A stretch of DNA of 64,000 nucleotides from contig NZ_JAFFQE010000008.1 in the NCBI RefSeq assembly GCF_016919005.1, positions 1-64,000 on the forward strand, in the 5' to 3' direction. The DNA comes from Desulfopila inferna (GTDB lineage: Bacteria > Desulfobacterota > Desulfobulbia > Desulfobulbales > Desulfocapsaceae). Within the stretch, counting starts at the first letter, position 1; each line of letters opens with the position of its first letter. Below, piece by piece: positions 39,191 through 48,906 of this stretch. Below the pieces are notes generated by a model that worked only from the letters and a program-made list of their open reading frames with translations, made no database searches and was not told the origin of the DNA. The translations under genes were made by a program, and so were the position numbers.

Positions 39191-42100
39191 TAATCTCGGA
39201 TACGGCAATACGAAAAAGCACCACCGTCGTTGTTCTCACCCTGCTGCTGATCATCTTCGGAGTCTACAGCTATCTCTCGCTCCCCCGGGAGAGCGATCCG
39301 GATATAACCATACCCAATGTCTTTGTTTCCACTACCTATCGAGGAGTGTCGCCTGCCGATATCGAGACTTCGATAACCATAGAAATCGAAAAAAAACTCA
39401 AAGGTCTTGACGGCCTCAAAAAGATACAGTCCGTCAGTTCGGAGGGTACCTCTTCGATCAATATCGAGTTCGTCACCGGAACCGACATCGACCAGGCCCT
39501 GCAGGACGTCAGGGACAAGGTGGATGAATCTCTTGGTGAACTTCCCACCGATCTGGATGAAGATCCTTCCGTTTTTGAGGTGAACTTCTCCGAGATGCCC
39601 ATCGTCGTCTTCTCCCTCTCCGGCACCTGCGGATTACCCTGCCTGAAAGAGATCGCCGATGATATCGAGGATGACGTCGAAGCTATCACCGGAGTTCTCG
39701 AAGCCGATGTCACCGGAGGGCTGGAACGCGAAATCCGGGTCGAGGTCATTCCGGAAAAACTCGCCTACTACGGACTTACCATCGGTAATTTCGAAGCAGC
39801 TGTCAGAAGCGAGAATCAAAATACCTCCGGCGGCACCATACAACTTGGGAATGGACGTTATCAACTGCGCGTACCAGGAGAATTTTCCACACCCGAGGAG
39901 ATCTACGGTCTGGTAATGGCCACCCATATGGGTGAACCGGTCTACCTCAAAGACGTCGCCACGGTCGTAGACGGCTTCAAGGATGAAGCAAGCAGATCAC
40001 GGCTCGACGGCCGCTCCGCCGTTAATATCGCGGTAAAAAAGCGATCCGGGGAAAACATCATCGCCACCAGCGAGCAGATCGACAGGGTCATTGAAAGACA
40101 CCAGGCCACCTGGCCTTCGGGAACGGAGATTACCAAGGTGATGGATAAGTCACGGGACATCCATCTGATGGTCAAGGACCTGGAGAATAATATCCTCTCC
40201 GGTCTCTCCCTGGTACTTATCGTCATCTTTTTCGCCATGGGTATACGCAACGCCCTGCTGGTAAGCATGGCCATTCCCCTCTCGATCCTGCTTTCCTTCA
40301 CGGTTCTGCAGATTATGGGGATAACCCTGAATATGGTGGTGCTTTTCAGTCTCACCCTGGCCTTGGGCATGCTGGTGGATAATGCCATTGTCATTATCGA
40401 AAACATATACAGGTTCATGGAGCAGGGGGCAGGTCGAATCGAGGCGGCAATGAAGGGCACATCGGAAGTCGCCTATCCCGTTATCGGCTCCACCGCAACC
40501 ACTCTGGCGGCCTTTTCCCCGATGCTCTTCTGGCCTGGCATCATGGGAGAATTCATGAGCTATCTGCCCCTGACCCTGATTATAACATTGTCCTCAAGTC
40601 TTTTTGTGGCACTGGTGATAAATCCTGCGCTTGCCTCGATTTTCATGAAAGTCAGGAAAATCGGGAATACCGAAGCCAGAAGTCTTGAAGAGGTTTCCAA
40701 AGCGGTTGAACAGCCCATCGCCGTCAAGGGAAGATTTCTGAAAAGCTATGCCCGGCTGCTCTCTTCCGCTCTCGACATGCCTTTAACCGTAATCGCCACA
40801 GCCTTCTGTGTGCTCATCCTGCTCTTCCAGTCATGGCTGTTGGTCATTGGCCTGGAAAAACCGGTGGAATTTTTTCCTGATATTGATCCAAAGGGCATGT
40901 ATGTCAACATGGATGTTCCCGAGGGTGCCGATCTCGATTATATCGATACCATTATTCAACGTGTTGAGCGGGCTCTGGCAGGATTTGGCTACAATCAAGA
41001 AGATGTCTTGATCGAAGAGGCACTGGCACCGAAGAAACATGAAAAAGCCACAGGGGAAGAGTTTTACGGCCCCAGCGACTTGAAGAACATCAAGAATATT
41101 TACACCAAGGGAGTTCTTTCGGCCGGAGGTGGATCAGCCTTTGACGCCAACACCCCTAATCATATCGGAATCCGTTTTCTCGAAATCGAAGAACGGCTGC
41201 GTTCCACTCACGAAACAGTGGACGATATCAGAGAGCGTGTTGAAAACATTCCGGGCGCCATAATCACGCTGGCCATGGAAGCGGAAGGTCCGCCAACAGG
41301 AGCACCGATCAATATTGAGATCGCCGGAGACAATTTTGCCGTTCTCAGTGAGATCGCCGGGACCATCAGGGAAATTCTTGAAAAGGTACCTCATGTCAAG
41401 GATATTCGCGATAACTACGTTGAAGGTATCCCATCTGTTGAAGTCAACGTAGATAGGCAGAAGGCCTCGCTCTTCGGATTGTCGACCAACAGCATCGGCT
41501 TCGCCCTGAAGAGTGCCTATAACGGTCTTGAAGTTTCTTCTTACCGCGAAGGTGACGATGACTATGACATCACGGTACAACTGGGGGAAAAGGACAGAAA
41601 TGTTGTGGATGTCCTTCATGAATTGATGCTGCCCACGCCATCCGGGGAAATGGTGCCCCTTTCCACAATCGCTACCGTCAGTTTTGAAGGTTCTTTAGGC
41701 GATATCAACCGGATCAATAATGAACGGGTAGTGACGGTGAAAGCCAATGTCGACGAAACCAAAATTCCCGGACCGGTAGCCCGCGAGCATGCCGCAAAAA
41801 TCATGCAGGATCTGCCCATTCCTCCCGGATACAAACTGACCTTCACCGGTGAACATGAGTTTCAAAAGGAATCGGAAGAGTTTCTTTCCAAGGCTTTCGC
41901 GGTGGCCTTATTGCTTATTTTTCTGATTTTGGTGAGCATGTTCAATTCGGTGACCCAGCCCTTTATTATCATGACCTCGGTGATTCTCTCGCTGGGCGGT
42001 GCTTTTTTGGGACTGGTTCTGTTCAGGTCACCCTTCGGCATCATCATGACCGGGGTTGGCGTGATTTCACTGGCGGGTGTAGTGGTCAACAATGCCATTG

Positions 42101-42498
42101 TCCTGATAGACTATACCAATAAACTACGCCAGCGCGGTTTTGCCCTGCGCGACGCCGTCATTTCCGCTGGGGCAACCCGCCTGCGTCCCGTTATACTGAC
42201 GGCGGTAACAACCATATTAGGTCTTGTTCCCATGGTAACCGGAGTCTCTTTTGATTTTCACATCCTGGCAATTTCGTGGGTAAGCGAGTCGAGTCAGTGG
42301 TGGAGATCAATGGCGGTAGTGGTAATTTTCGGGCTGGTGGTGGCCACCTTCCTGACGCTGATCGTGGTGCCGACTCTCTATTATATGATTGAACGTTTTT
42401 TTCTGTCACGCACCAAAATCCTGCAGAGAATCAGCGAAATCTACTGGAAGCCCTATCCCTTACTGGCGGGTGAAAAACAGCGGCGGGAGAAAAGATAA
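39187..42498 (+). CDS. RND-family efflux permease, HAE1 type
   Basis: The 1103-residue pump has an RND layout: span 1 (about 11-31), a large periplasmic loop, span cluster from about 335, second loop, and spans from about 895. The proton-relay Asp lies in span 4 (LALGMLVDNAIVIIENIYR). It is about 50-80 residues longer than typical HAE1 proteins, partly in the second periplasmic loop (around 600-660). The substrate is unknown. It shares a 4-nt overlap (ATGA) with the adaptor. Confidence 0.94.
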   Translation: MIISDTAIRKSTTVVVLTLLLIIFGVYSYLSLPRESDPDITIPNVFVSTTYRGVSPADIETSITIEIEKKLKGLDGLKKIQSVSSEGTSSINIEFVTGTDIDQALQDVRDKVDESLGELPTDLDEDPSVFEVNFSEMPIVVFSLSGTCGLPCLKEIADDIEDDVEAITGVLEADVTGGLEREIRVEVIPEKLAYYGLTIGNFEAAVRSENQNTSGGTIQLGNGRYQLRVPGEFSTPEEIYGLVMATHMGEPVYLKDVATVVDGFKDEASRSRLDGRSAVNIAVKKRSGENIIATSEQIDRVIERHQATWPSGTEITKVMDKSRDIHLMVKDLENNILSGLSLVLIVIFFAMGIRNALLVSMAIPLSILLSFTVLQIMGITLNMVVLFSLTLALGMLVDNAIVIIENIYRFMEQGAGRIEAAMKGTSEVAYPVIGSTATTLAAFSPMLFWPGIMGEFMSYLPLTLIITLSSSLFVALVINPALASIFMKVRKIGNTEARSLEEVSKAVEQPIAVKGRFLKSYARLLSSALDMPLTVIATAFCVLILLFQSWLLVIGLEKPVEFFPDIDPKGMYVNMDVPEGADLDYIDTIIQRVERALAGFGYNQEDVLIEEALAPKKHEKATGEEFYGPSDLKNIKNIYTKGVLSAGGGSAFDANTPNHIGIRFLEIEERLRSTHETVDDIRERVENIPGAIITLAMEAEGPPTGAPINIEIAGDNFAVLSEIAGTIREILEKVPHVKDIRDNYVEGIPSVEVNVDRQKASLFGLSTNSIGFALKSAYNGLEVSSYREGDDDYDITVQLGEKDRNVVDVLHELMLPTPSGEMVPLSTIATVSFEGSLGDINRINNERVVTVKANVDETKIPGPVAREHAAKIMQDLPIPPGYKLTFTGEHEFQKESEEFLSKAFAVALLLIFLILVSMFNSVTQPFIIMTSVILSLGGAFLGLVLFRSPFGIIMTGVGVISLAGVVVNNAIVLIDYTNKLRQRGFALRDAVISAGATRLRPVILTAVTTILGLVPMVTGVSFDFHILAISWVSESSQWWRSMAVVVIFGLVVATFLTLIVVPTLYYMIERFFLSRTKILQRISEIYWKPYPLLAGEKQRREKR

Positions 42499-42557
42499 GG
42501 CAAAACGGGGTTGGTTGGTATGTGTGATGTTCTGGTAAAGAATCATCGAAGTTGTGG

Positions 42558-42672
42558 GATCGACTCTGCGATAAGCACCCGTACGGGCATAAACTCCGAC
42601 TTCGAGAAAGTTGATCTACCAGGCGTAGTATCTAAACGTTGCAGCATCTATCCAGCTTTTTACGAGTCCACC
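42558..42672 (+). repeat. Dispersed palindromic element, copy G
   Basis: The left variant end reads GATCGACTCTGCGATAAGC, then ACCCGTACGGGC, AAACTCCGACTTCGAGAAAG; the right end is CAGCTTTTTACGAGTCCACC. It lies between convergent genes, 5 bp from the stop of the receiver-Hpt gene. It shows that the two end variants belong to one family. Confidence 0.8.
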
Positions 42673-42677
42673 ATTTG

Positions 42678-43514
42678 TTACTCAGTAACATGAAGAGTAA
42701 CCGCTGTTAAAAGTTCCAGGGCCAGCGCATCCGCAGCATTTTTGAGCTTATCAATATCGGCTTTGACTTCCTTCAAGCCGCCCTGCAGGGCTCTGCTCTC
42801 TATGATGCGGGCTAGCTGCTGACACTCTTCCGCGGCAAAATGGTTGACCGCTCCCTTAAAGGCATGCGCCGCAAAGCTGAGCTCCTCGCCATCATTTTTT
42901 TTAAAAGCATCTATGACGGCTGCCATAAGGAAATCCTTTTTTTCGAGAAAAATTTTCATCAGCTCGAGCAGCAATTCCTCATCACCGCTCACATACTCAC
43001 GAGCGAGCTGTCGGTTCCAAGTGCGCAGGGAGCTTTCTTCGCCATCCTCGGGTTTAACCACAATGGAAGGCTGAGGCTGCTCTGCTCCAGCGCAAATGCG
43101 GCAAGCAGAGGCGCCATGGGCAAGCAGAGAACGCAGGTATGGTATCAAGGTCTGCGGTTCAATAGGTTTGCTGATATAGCCATCCATCCCCGCGGCGAGA
43201 CAGATGTTTTTTGTCGAATATGAGAAACTTGCCGTCATTGCGATGATTATTTGCGGAGCATCTCCTCGCTCCAGTTCTCTGCGGCGTAATATCTCAGTCG
43301 CTTTTATTCCCCCCAGAACCGGCATCTGGATATCCATAAAGACGAGATCGTAATGCTTTTCTGCTGTTTTCTTCAGAGCTCCTCTGCCGTCGACGGCTAC
43401 TTCAACTTCGAAACCTATTTTTTCCAGTAAACTCCTGCCGACACGCAGATTTATTTGCTCATCATCCACCAGCAGCACCTTGCCCTGCAACATATCTACG
43501 CACTTGGTTTCCAT
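42678..43514 (-). CDS. Receiver-Hpt phosphotransfer protein
   Basis: The 278-residue protein has an N-terminal receiver with Asp17-Asp18, phosphoacceptor Asp61 (FMDIQMP), Thr94 and Lys116, then a linker and a C-terminal histidine phosphotransfer domain (about 165-275) with His217 in AAHAFKGAVNHF. Such proteins act mid-chain in multi-step phosphorelays with hybrid kinases. A plausible upstream partner is the hybrid kinase at 20178-22781, though distance makes this a guess. Confidence 0.92.
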   Translation of the reverse strand: METKCVDMLQGKVLLVDDEQINLRVGRSLLEKIGFEVEVAVDGRGALKKTAEKHYDLVFMDIQMPVLGGIKATEILRRRELERGDAPQIIIAMTASFSYSTKNICLAAGMDGYISKPIEPQTLIPYLRSLLAHGASACRICAGAEQPQPSIVVKPEDGEESSLRTWNRQLAREYVSGDEELLLELMKIFLEKKDFLMAAVIDAFKKNDGEELSFAAHAFKGAVNHFAAEECQQLARIIESRALQGGLKEVKADIDKLKNAADALALELLTAVTLHVTE

Positions 43515-43986
43515 CCTTTTCTCCGTCTCCTCCTCCCCGCCGTAATTTTCCCGAAGGTGGTTCTTTTGAAAAATCCGGCATTCAATGAAAAAGCTGATTG
43601 AAAATGAAACTCAGCTGGACTCATGCTGTACAGTTAAAAAGATATTGCAAGAGTGGGTTCTCACCGTCCGGGATGACTGATTTAAGATGAGACCGAAAAT
43701 ACTATCCTATTTTCAAGCGTCGAGCAACATACATCCTGATCACCCTATCCTCAGCTCAAGGTTGGGCCAGAAAATGCTGAGTTCCCGGGGTAATCAGATA
43801 CTTAATAATCTCGTAAAAATACCAATGCCGGGATTGGCTCTGGAGAGACAGTGGTTCGGCTTTTTTGCCTAACAAATTTGGCAATTGCACTCATTCGTTG
43901 TATAATCAGGAAGGAGACGTGGTTTTGCCACTGTAGAGAGCAAGTGATTTCCGGCATTATGTTTTATTTTCAGAAGAGAAGAAAAT
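43515..43986. other. Intergenic region upstream of the radical SAM gene
   Basis: A 472-base divergent gap. Its right part contains a strong promoter (43878-43906). A 61-codon frame (43687-43872) has no ribosome-binding site or recognisable product, and I do not call it. Confidence 0.5.
43878..43906 (+). promoter_or_regulatory. Strong sigma-70 promoter for the PflX-like gene
   Basis: TTGGCA (43878-43883) and a perfect TATAAT (43901-43906) are 17 nt apart. The expected transcript starts near 43913, giving a leader of about 75 nt before the ATG at 43987. Confidence 0.65.
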
Positions 43987-44940
43987 ATGAAACCAGGATA
44001 TTTACAACTCTTTGAGAGTGGTGAGTTGCAGCGCCGCATTGATCATGCGTGGAAGATTATGGAGTGCTGCACCATATGCCCTCAGAACTGCCGTGTGGAT
44101 CGGATAGCCGGGTCTTTAGGTGTTTGCGGAGTGGGACCGCTCGCTCCGGTCTCAAGTTACGGTCCTCATTTCGGTGAAGAGCGGCCTCTGGTGGGACAAC
44201 GGGGCTCCGGCACCATCTTTTTCGCATCCTGCAACCTTCTCTGCATTTTCTGTCAGAATTATGAAATAAGTCACTTCAATGAAGCGGATGCTCGCCATCT
44301 CTCCAGTGAAGAGCTCGCCGCTGTCATGATCAGCCTTCAGCAGCAGGGATGCCACAACATCAATCTGGTCACCCCGACCCATGTAGTACCTCATATTTTA
44401 AGAGCACTGCCGGAAGCCATCAGAAACGGACTCAGACTTCCTCTGGTATACAATAGCAGCGGCTACGACTCCGTTGAAACACTGGCCCTGCTTGACGGAA
44501 TAATCGATATTTATATGCCTGACTTCAAATTCTGGAGAAAAACAACAGCCAGGGCGTATACCAAGGCCGCTGATTATCCCGAAATTGCCAGGAAAGCGAT
44601 TAAAGCAATGTTCGACCAGGTGGGAAATCTTCGTATAGACAGTGAAGGAATAGCACAGCGCGGACTGCTGATCAGGCATCTGGTTATGCCGAATCATGTA
44701 GAAGAAACCGGCAAAATCCTCACCTTTATCTCTGAAAAAGTTTCATCCCGTTGCTACGTCAATATCATGGACCAGTACCGGCCCTGCGGCACCGCCTCGA
44801 CTCCAATCGACAGAGACCTGAGCAACCGTGAATACCAGGAGGCGCTTGCCTATGCCAAAGCGACCGGTTTGGTTCAGTTAAATGAAAACAGGCTTACCGA
44901 CCTCCTCAAGAATCTCGGCATTCTCGGCGGATTTTTTTAA
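43987..44940 (+). CDS. Radical SAM protein, PflX-like (pyruvate formate-lyase activase related)
   Basis: The 317-residue protein carries the [4Fe-4S] SAM motif CX3CX2C at Cys82, Cys86 and Cys89 (CNLLCIFC). A second cysteine cluster at Cys27, Cys28, Cys31, Cys35 and Cys47 is typical of the PflX-like group. These proteins may activate a glycyl-radical enzyme or modify another target; the substrate here is unknown and no glycyl-radical enzyme is next to it. It is transcribed from the promoter at 43878-43906. Confidence 0.88.
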   Translation: MKPGYLQLFESGELQRRIDHAWKIMECCTICPQNCRVDRIAGSLGVCGVGPLAPVSSYGPHFGEERPLVGQRGSGTIFFASCNLLCIFCQNYEISHFNEADARHLSSEELAAVMISLQQQGCHNINLVTPTHVVPHILRALPEAIRNGLRLPLVYNSSGYDSVETLALLDGIIDIYMPDFKFWRKTTARAYTKAADYPEIARKAIKAMFDQVGNLRIDSEGIAQRGLLIRHLVMPNHVEETGKILTFISEKVSSRCYVNIMDQYRPCGTASTPIDRDLSNREYQEALAYAKATGLVQLNENRLTDLLKNLGILGGFF

Positions 44941-45236
44941 GAAGATCCTGTTCTAATGCCTGTCCGAGCTCTTTGCTCCAACGATACCTGGTGAAACATT
45001 GAAATAGGGGTATCATCCCGACGATATCTTTTTCCTCCCATACCCTTGTATTCTCCGAGCCACTAATTTATATCACATTTCTGTTCAACTTGTGCTATTT
45101 ATGGTAGGGTAGTCACATCGGAAAGCGGCATTTTTCTGCTGAAGGGAGAGTTTGCTCCTACTCTTGCGGCCAACGCCGTGATCCGTAAGTCACACCTTCG
45201 ACATGACGTAAAACATAATACAAATATGGAGGCTCT

Positions 45237-46889
45237 ATGCAGACAAAAATCATCCCAGCTACCCCTTCAGCCTTTTCCCAGCCCCTTCTCATCAAAAATT
45301 TGCTCATCTCACCTCTCATATATTCTCCAAATCAGCGGATATGCTACCGCGACCAGATAGAATTTACCTATCAGCAGTTTGGTAAACGTATATGCCGGTT
45401 GGCTAATAGCCTCAACAGCCTCGGAGTCCGGCCTGGAGACACCGTTGCCGTAATGGACTGGGATTCACACAGATATCTTGAATGCTACTTTGCCATTCCG
45501 ATGATCGGAGCAGTCCTCCATACCGTCAATGTCCGGCTCTCCAGCGATCAACTTCTGTACACAATCAACCATGCCGAAGACGATGTCATTTTTGTGAACG
45601 CTGAATTCCTGCCGCTTCTTGAGGCGATTAGGGACAAGCTCACCACGGTGAAAAAGATTGTGCTTATCAACGACGGTGCAACACCTCCACAGACAGACCT
45701 GGTCCTCGATCATGAGTACGAGACAATGCTCCGGGAGAGTTCTGAGGAGTATTCCTTCCCGGATTTCGACGAAAATTCCATAGCAACCACTTTTTACACT
45801 ACCGGGACAACCGGTTTACCAAAAGGGGTATATTTCAGTCATCGACAGCTCGTCATGCATACTCTCGGCATTATCGCTGCACTCTGCGGCTACGACAGCC
45901 AGGCCAGGATAAGTTCCGCTGATGTTTATATGCCGATCACCCCAATGTTTCATGTACACGCCTGGGGCATGCCATACCTGATGACTTATCTGGGTGCCAA
46001 GCAGGTCTATCCTGGCCGCTATGAACCTGACATGCTCCTCAGGCTGATTACAACTAAAAAGGTCAGTTTCTCCCATTGTGTTCCCACCATTATGCATATG
46101 CTGCTGTCATCGCCGATCATCGATGAATGCGATCTTAATGGCTGGAAGGTCATAATCGGCGGGTCCGCACTGTCCAGCGGCATGTGTAAGGCTGCTCTCA
46201 ATAGAGGTATTAATATCTATACCGGTTACGGCATGTCGGAAACATGTCCGATTCTGACCCTTGCCAATCTTAAGCCTCATATGCTTAGCTGGGACCAGGA
46301 GAAGCAGATAAAAATGCGCTGTCGCACCGGACTGCCTATCAGTAATGTCCACCTTGAAATAGTCGACCCGCATGGAAATCCCCTGCCCCATGACGGCAAG
46401 TCCACCGGAGAAGTTGTTGTCCGCGCTCCCTGGCTTACTCAAGGATATCTCAAGGACCCGGAAAAAAGCGAAGAGCTCTGGGCCGGCAATTGGCTGCATA
46501 CCGGAGATATAGGTTTTATCGATGACGAAGGTTATCTGCAGATCACAGACAGACTCAAGGACGTCATCAAAACAGGGGGAGAATGGATCTCCTCACTTGA
46601 GTTGGAAGACATCATCAGTAAACATGATGGAGTAAGTGAAGTTGCCGTCATAGGCGTTGCTGATTCGAAATGGGGGGAGAGACCTCTGGCGCTTGTGGTC
46701 CCTAAGCAGGGCTTTGATATACATCTTTCTGAAGCGGATATCAAAAGTGTAATTCAGCAGAGTATCGACGATGGCACACTCCCCAGATATGGCATGCCGG
46801 AACGGGTTCTGATTGTTGATTCCATTACTAAAACCAGTGTCGGTAAACTCAACAAAAAGGCATTAAGAGAGGAGTTCGCCTCAAATTAG
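45237..46889 (+). CDS. AMP-binding acyl-CoA synthetase-like enzyme
   Basis: The 550-residue protein has ANL-superfamily motifs: the P-loop TTGTTGLPKG (188-197), YGMSE, TGDIGFIDDEGYLQITDRLKD, and the C-terminal catalytic lysine region (KTSVGKLNKKAL). It forms acyl-AMP from an acid and ATP, then thioesterifies it to CoA. Length and the VNVRLS region fit medium- or long-chain fatty acyl-CoA ligases; chain length is undetermined. GGAGGCTCT precedes the ATG. It stands alone. Confidence 0.92.
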   Translation: MQTKIIPATPSAFSQPLLIKNLLISPLIYSPNQRICYRDQIEFTYQQFGKRICRLANSLNSLGVRPGDTVAVMDWDSHRYLECYFAIPMIGAVLHTVNVRLSSDQLLYTINHAEDDVIFVNAEFLPLLEAIRDKLTTVKKIVLINDGATPPQTDLVLDHEYETMLRESSEEYSFPDFDENSIATTFYTTGTTGLPKGVYFSHRQLVMHTLGIIAALCGYDSQARISSADVYMPITPMFHVHAWGMPYLMTYLGAKQVYPGRYEPDMLLRLITTKKVSFSHCVPTIMHMLLSSPIIDECDLNGWKVIIGGSALSSGMCKAALNRGINIYTGYGMSETCPILTLANLKPHMLSWDQEKQIKMRCRTGLPISNVHLEIVDPHGNPLPHDGKSTGEVVVRAPWLTQGYLKDPEKSEELWAGNWLHTGDIGFIDDEGYLQITDRLKDVIKTGGEWISSLELEDIISKHDGVSEVAVIGVADSKWGERPLALVVPKQGFDIHLSEADIKSVIQQSIDDGTLPRYGMPERVLIVDSITKTSVGKLNKKALREEFASN

Positions 46890-46933
46890 AGCATTGTCAA
46901 AAACAGGATCATGGGTACGTTGCTGCAGCTTTG

Positions 46934-47006
46934 ACAGACTCATAAAACGATTGAAAAAAGCTCGATATACCAAGGCGTAGATCGGGCTTTTTACGAGTCC
47001 CCATCA
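46934..47006 (+). repeat. Dispersed palindromic element, copy H (internally shortened)
   Basis: AGACTCATAAAACGATTG, AAAGCTCGATATACC, AGGCGTAGATCGGG and CTTTTTACGAGTCC form a short copy. The right end overlaps the TGA stop of the cytochrome c gene, which lies within GATGGGG of the element end. Confidence 0.7.
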
Positions 47007-47411
47007 ATGCTTATAAAGGTAAGCGGCAATATCCAGGACATCCTGATCCATGACGCCGAGATCAGGCATAGCCGTTTCAGGTGAAAACCTTCGTGGATTA
47101 CGGACCCATTTGGCCATGTTGTCCGGAGAATTCGCCAGCACTCCTCCTATATACATCTGCTCGCGGATGTCGTGCAGTTTTGGACCAACCCTGCCGGTGG
47201 CTTTGCGAATTCCGGCAATTTCATGGCACGAGAAACAGCCATATCTGATAATTGCACCGGCTCCATGTTGAGGATTGCCCTCAGGTACGGCCCACACGGG
47301 GTCTTCGCCCTTCTGCATAATCTGCGGCAGGGCAAAATAACCGGCGGCCATGATAATTCCAATGACAAGGAGAGCTGTAGTCCCGATCCCCCATTCAGTT
47401 CCTTTCCGCAT
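47004..47411 (-). CDS. Membrane-anchored monoheme cytochrome c
   Basis: The 135-residue protein has an N-terminal membrane anchor (about 10-28), one CFSCH heme site (59-63) and a distal Met ligand candidate in PDLGVMDQD. It is the last gene of the respiratory operon, 21 bp after the cytochrome b/c gene, and probably carries electrons between the bc complex and the caa3 oxidase. The transcript ends in repeat copy H. Confidence 0.9.
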   Translation of the reverse strand: MRKGTEWGIGTTALLVIGIIMAAGYFALPQIMQKGEDPVWAVPEGNPQHGAGAIIRYGCFSCHEIAGIRKATGRVGPKLHDIREQMYIGGVLANSPDNMAKWVRNPRRFSPETAMPDLGVMDQDVLDIAAYLYKH

Positions 47412-47432
47412 GGTCGTTCTCCCAGTGTTGAT

Positions 47433-48842
47433 TCACTTGTCCTTCTGCCGTGGAAAGGTCTGCGCTACCAGGACGAAATCCGCTACGCGGTCAAGATCCG
47501 TTGCCGATATCCGGTTCTGGTAAGCAGGCATCGGGACATCCCCCGGAGGCTTCAGAATAAAGTTGCGCAACTCCTGCACAGACATCCGATGCTCGATCCG
47601 GGCCAGATCTGGCCCGACCCTGCGGCGCTGCGAAGCGATGGCATGACAGCTGTTGCAACCGTATGCGGCAAAGAGCACACGTCCCTTCTCAGCCTCCTCA
47701 GAGATAACCACTTTGGAAGGAACCGGCGGCGAATCCGGGTCCGGCCAGCCTGTCCAAGGGGATTTCGTGCGCAGATAGGAAAGCCACAGCAGGGCGATGA
47801 TGATCACTATCACGAAACCCATCCAGAACGGCCTTCTGTGCGGTCCCCGGTTAGCCCCGCGATCTGCAAAAGGCAGAAGCAGCATGCCCACGAACAGCGC
47901 CAACGGAAACATCCAGTAAAAATTGGGGGCAAGCCAGGGAGGCAGCTGTGCTATTAGAGCGCTGTACCACCAGAACCACCATTCCTCCTGCGGCATGGAG
48001 GAGTGGATGAGATTTCCTTCGGGAAACATCTCCCTCGGCCCCACAATCAGCGCTACAATGAAGGCTATTGAGAAGATCACCAAGGCCATGGTGCCGGTTT
48101 TCAAGACCGTTCTCGGATAGAACCATTCCCCGCCTTCCTGCGAATGAGCCGTTTCCTTATATACCTTTTTCTCCTGCTCCGCCGTTCTCACTGAAGCCTC
48201 GTGCTCCGCCCTGGAACTCACTCCATGAAGAACCACGAGGTAGAGATGGATGCCAACCAGACCGATCAACAGCAGAGGGACCATCCAGACGTGTACGGCA
48301 AAGAAACGGGAAAGGGTAAGAGAGCCCATCTGTTCGGCCCCTTGAACCAGAAGCACCAGTTCGTCGCCAATAAAGGGAACCTTGGAAAACATGTTGAGCA
48401 CCACCCGCGCGGCATAAACCGCGCGTTCATCCCAACGCAGCACATAGCCGCTGAAGGACATGGTCAGCACCAGAAAAAACTGAAACACGCCGATAATCCA
48501 GGTGCCTTCGCGAGGAGCCTTGTAGCCGCCCAAAGCCAGATGCCGAAGTACATGAAAGATCAGGGTTACCACCATTATTCCGGCACTCCAGTAGTGAATG
48601 CCGCGAACCAGCCAGCCCAGCGGCAGATTGGCGGTGATATGATTGATGCTGTCATAGGCGTGATCGGCGGCATTGGCATAATAGAGCGTCATGGTGACGC
48701 CGGTGATCACCTGAACCAGCAGCAGTGTAGTCAAAGCTGCGCCATCACCCTGATACCAGAAGGTCTTCGGCACTCTCCGGTGGAGGACTTTTTCTATGAA
48801 CGGCATAAAACCGAGACGGTGGGCGGCGGTTTTTTTAAACAT
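47433..48842 (-). CDS. Cytochrome b with C-terminal cytochrome c domain (bc complex)
   Basis: The 469-residue protein has a full cytochrome b core. Heme ligand pairs are His83/His97 (13 residues between) and His184/His199 (14 between), the spacing of b6-type proteins. A subunit IV-like part follows (about 245-360), where the PEWY region reads PQEEWWFWWY. A C-terminal cytochrome c domain carries CNSCH (396-400). AAGGAG precedes the ATG. It forms the quinol-oxidising core with the Rieske protein, in the operon with the oxidase. Confidence 0.93.
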   Translation of the reverse strand: MFKKTAAHRLGFMPFIEKVLHRRVPKTFWYQGDGAALTTLLLVQVITGVTMTLYYANAADHAYDSINHITANLPLGWLVRGIHYWSAGIMVVTLIFHVLRHLALGGYKAPREGTWIIGVFQFFLVLTMSFSGYVLRWDERAVYAARVVLNMFSKVPFIGDELVLLVQGAEQMGSLTLSRFFAVHVWMVPLLLIGLVGIHLYLVVLHGVSSRAEHEASVRTAEQEKKVYKETAHSQEGGEWFYPRTVLKTGTMALVIFSIAFIVALIVGPREMFPEGNLIHSSMPQEEWWFWWYSALIAQLPPWLAPNFYWMFPLALFVGMLLLPFADRGANRGPHRRPFWMGFVIVIIIALLWLSYLRTKSPWTGWPDPDSPPVPSKVVISEEAEKGRVLFAAYGCNSCHAIASQRRRVGPDLARIEHRMSVQELRNFILKPPGDVPMPAYQNRISATDLDRVADFVLVAQTFPRQKDK

Positions 48843-48906
48843 TGCCCATTACTCCTTTGAATACTCCTGTTTTGCCAATCACAAGTTTAAGCCTCATGTT
48901 TTCCGG

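Noticed and set aside
43687-43872. 61-codon plus-strand frame in the gap before the radical SAM gene
   Set aside because: No ribosome-binding site, and the composition looks like non-coding DNA.
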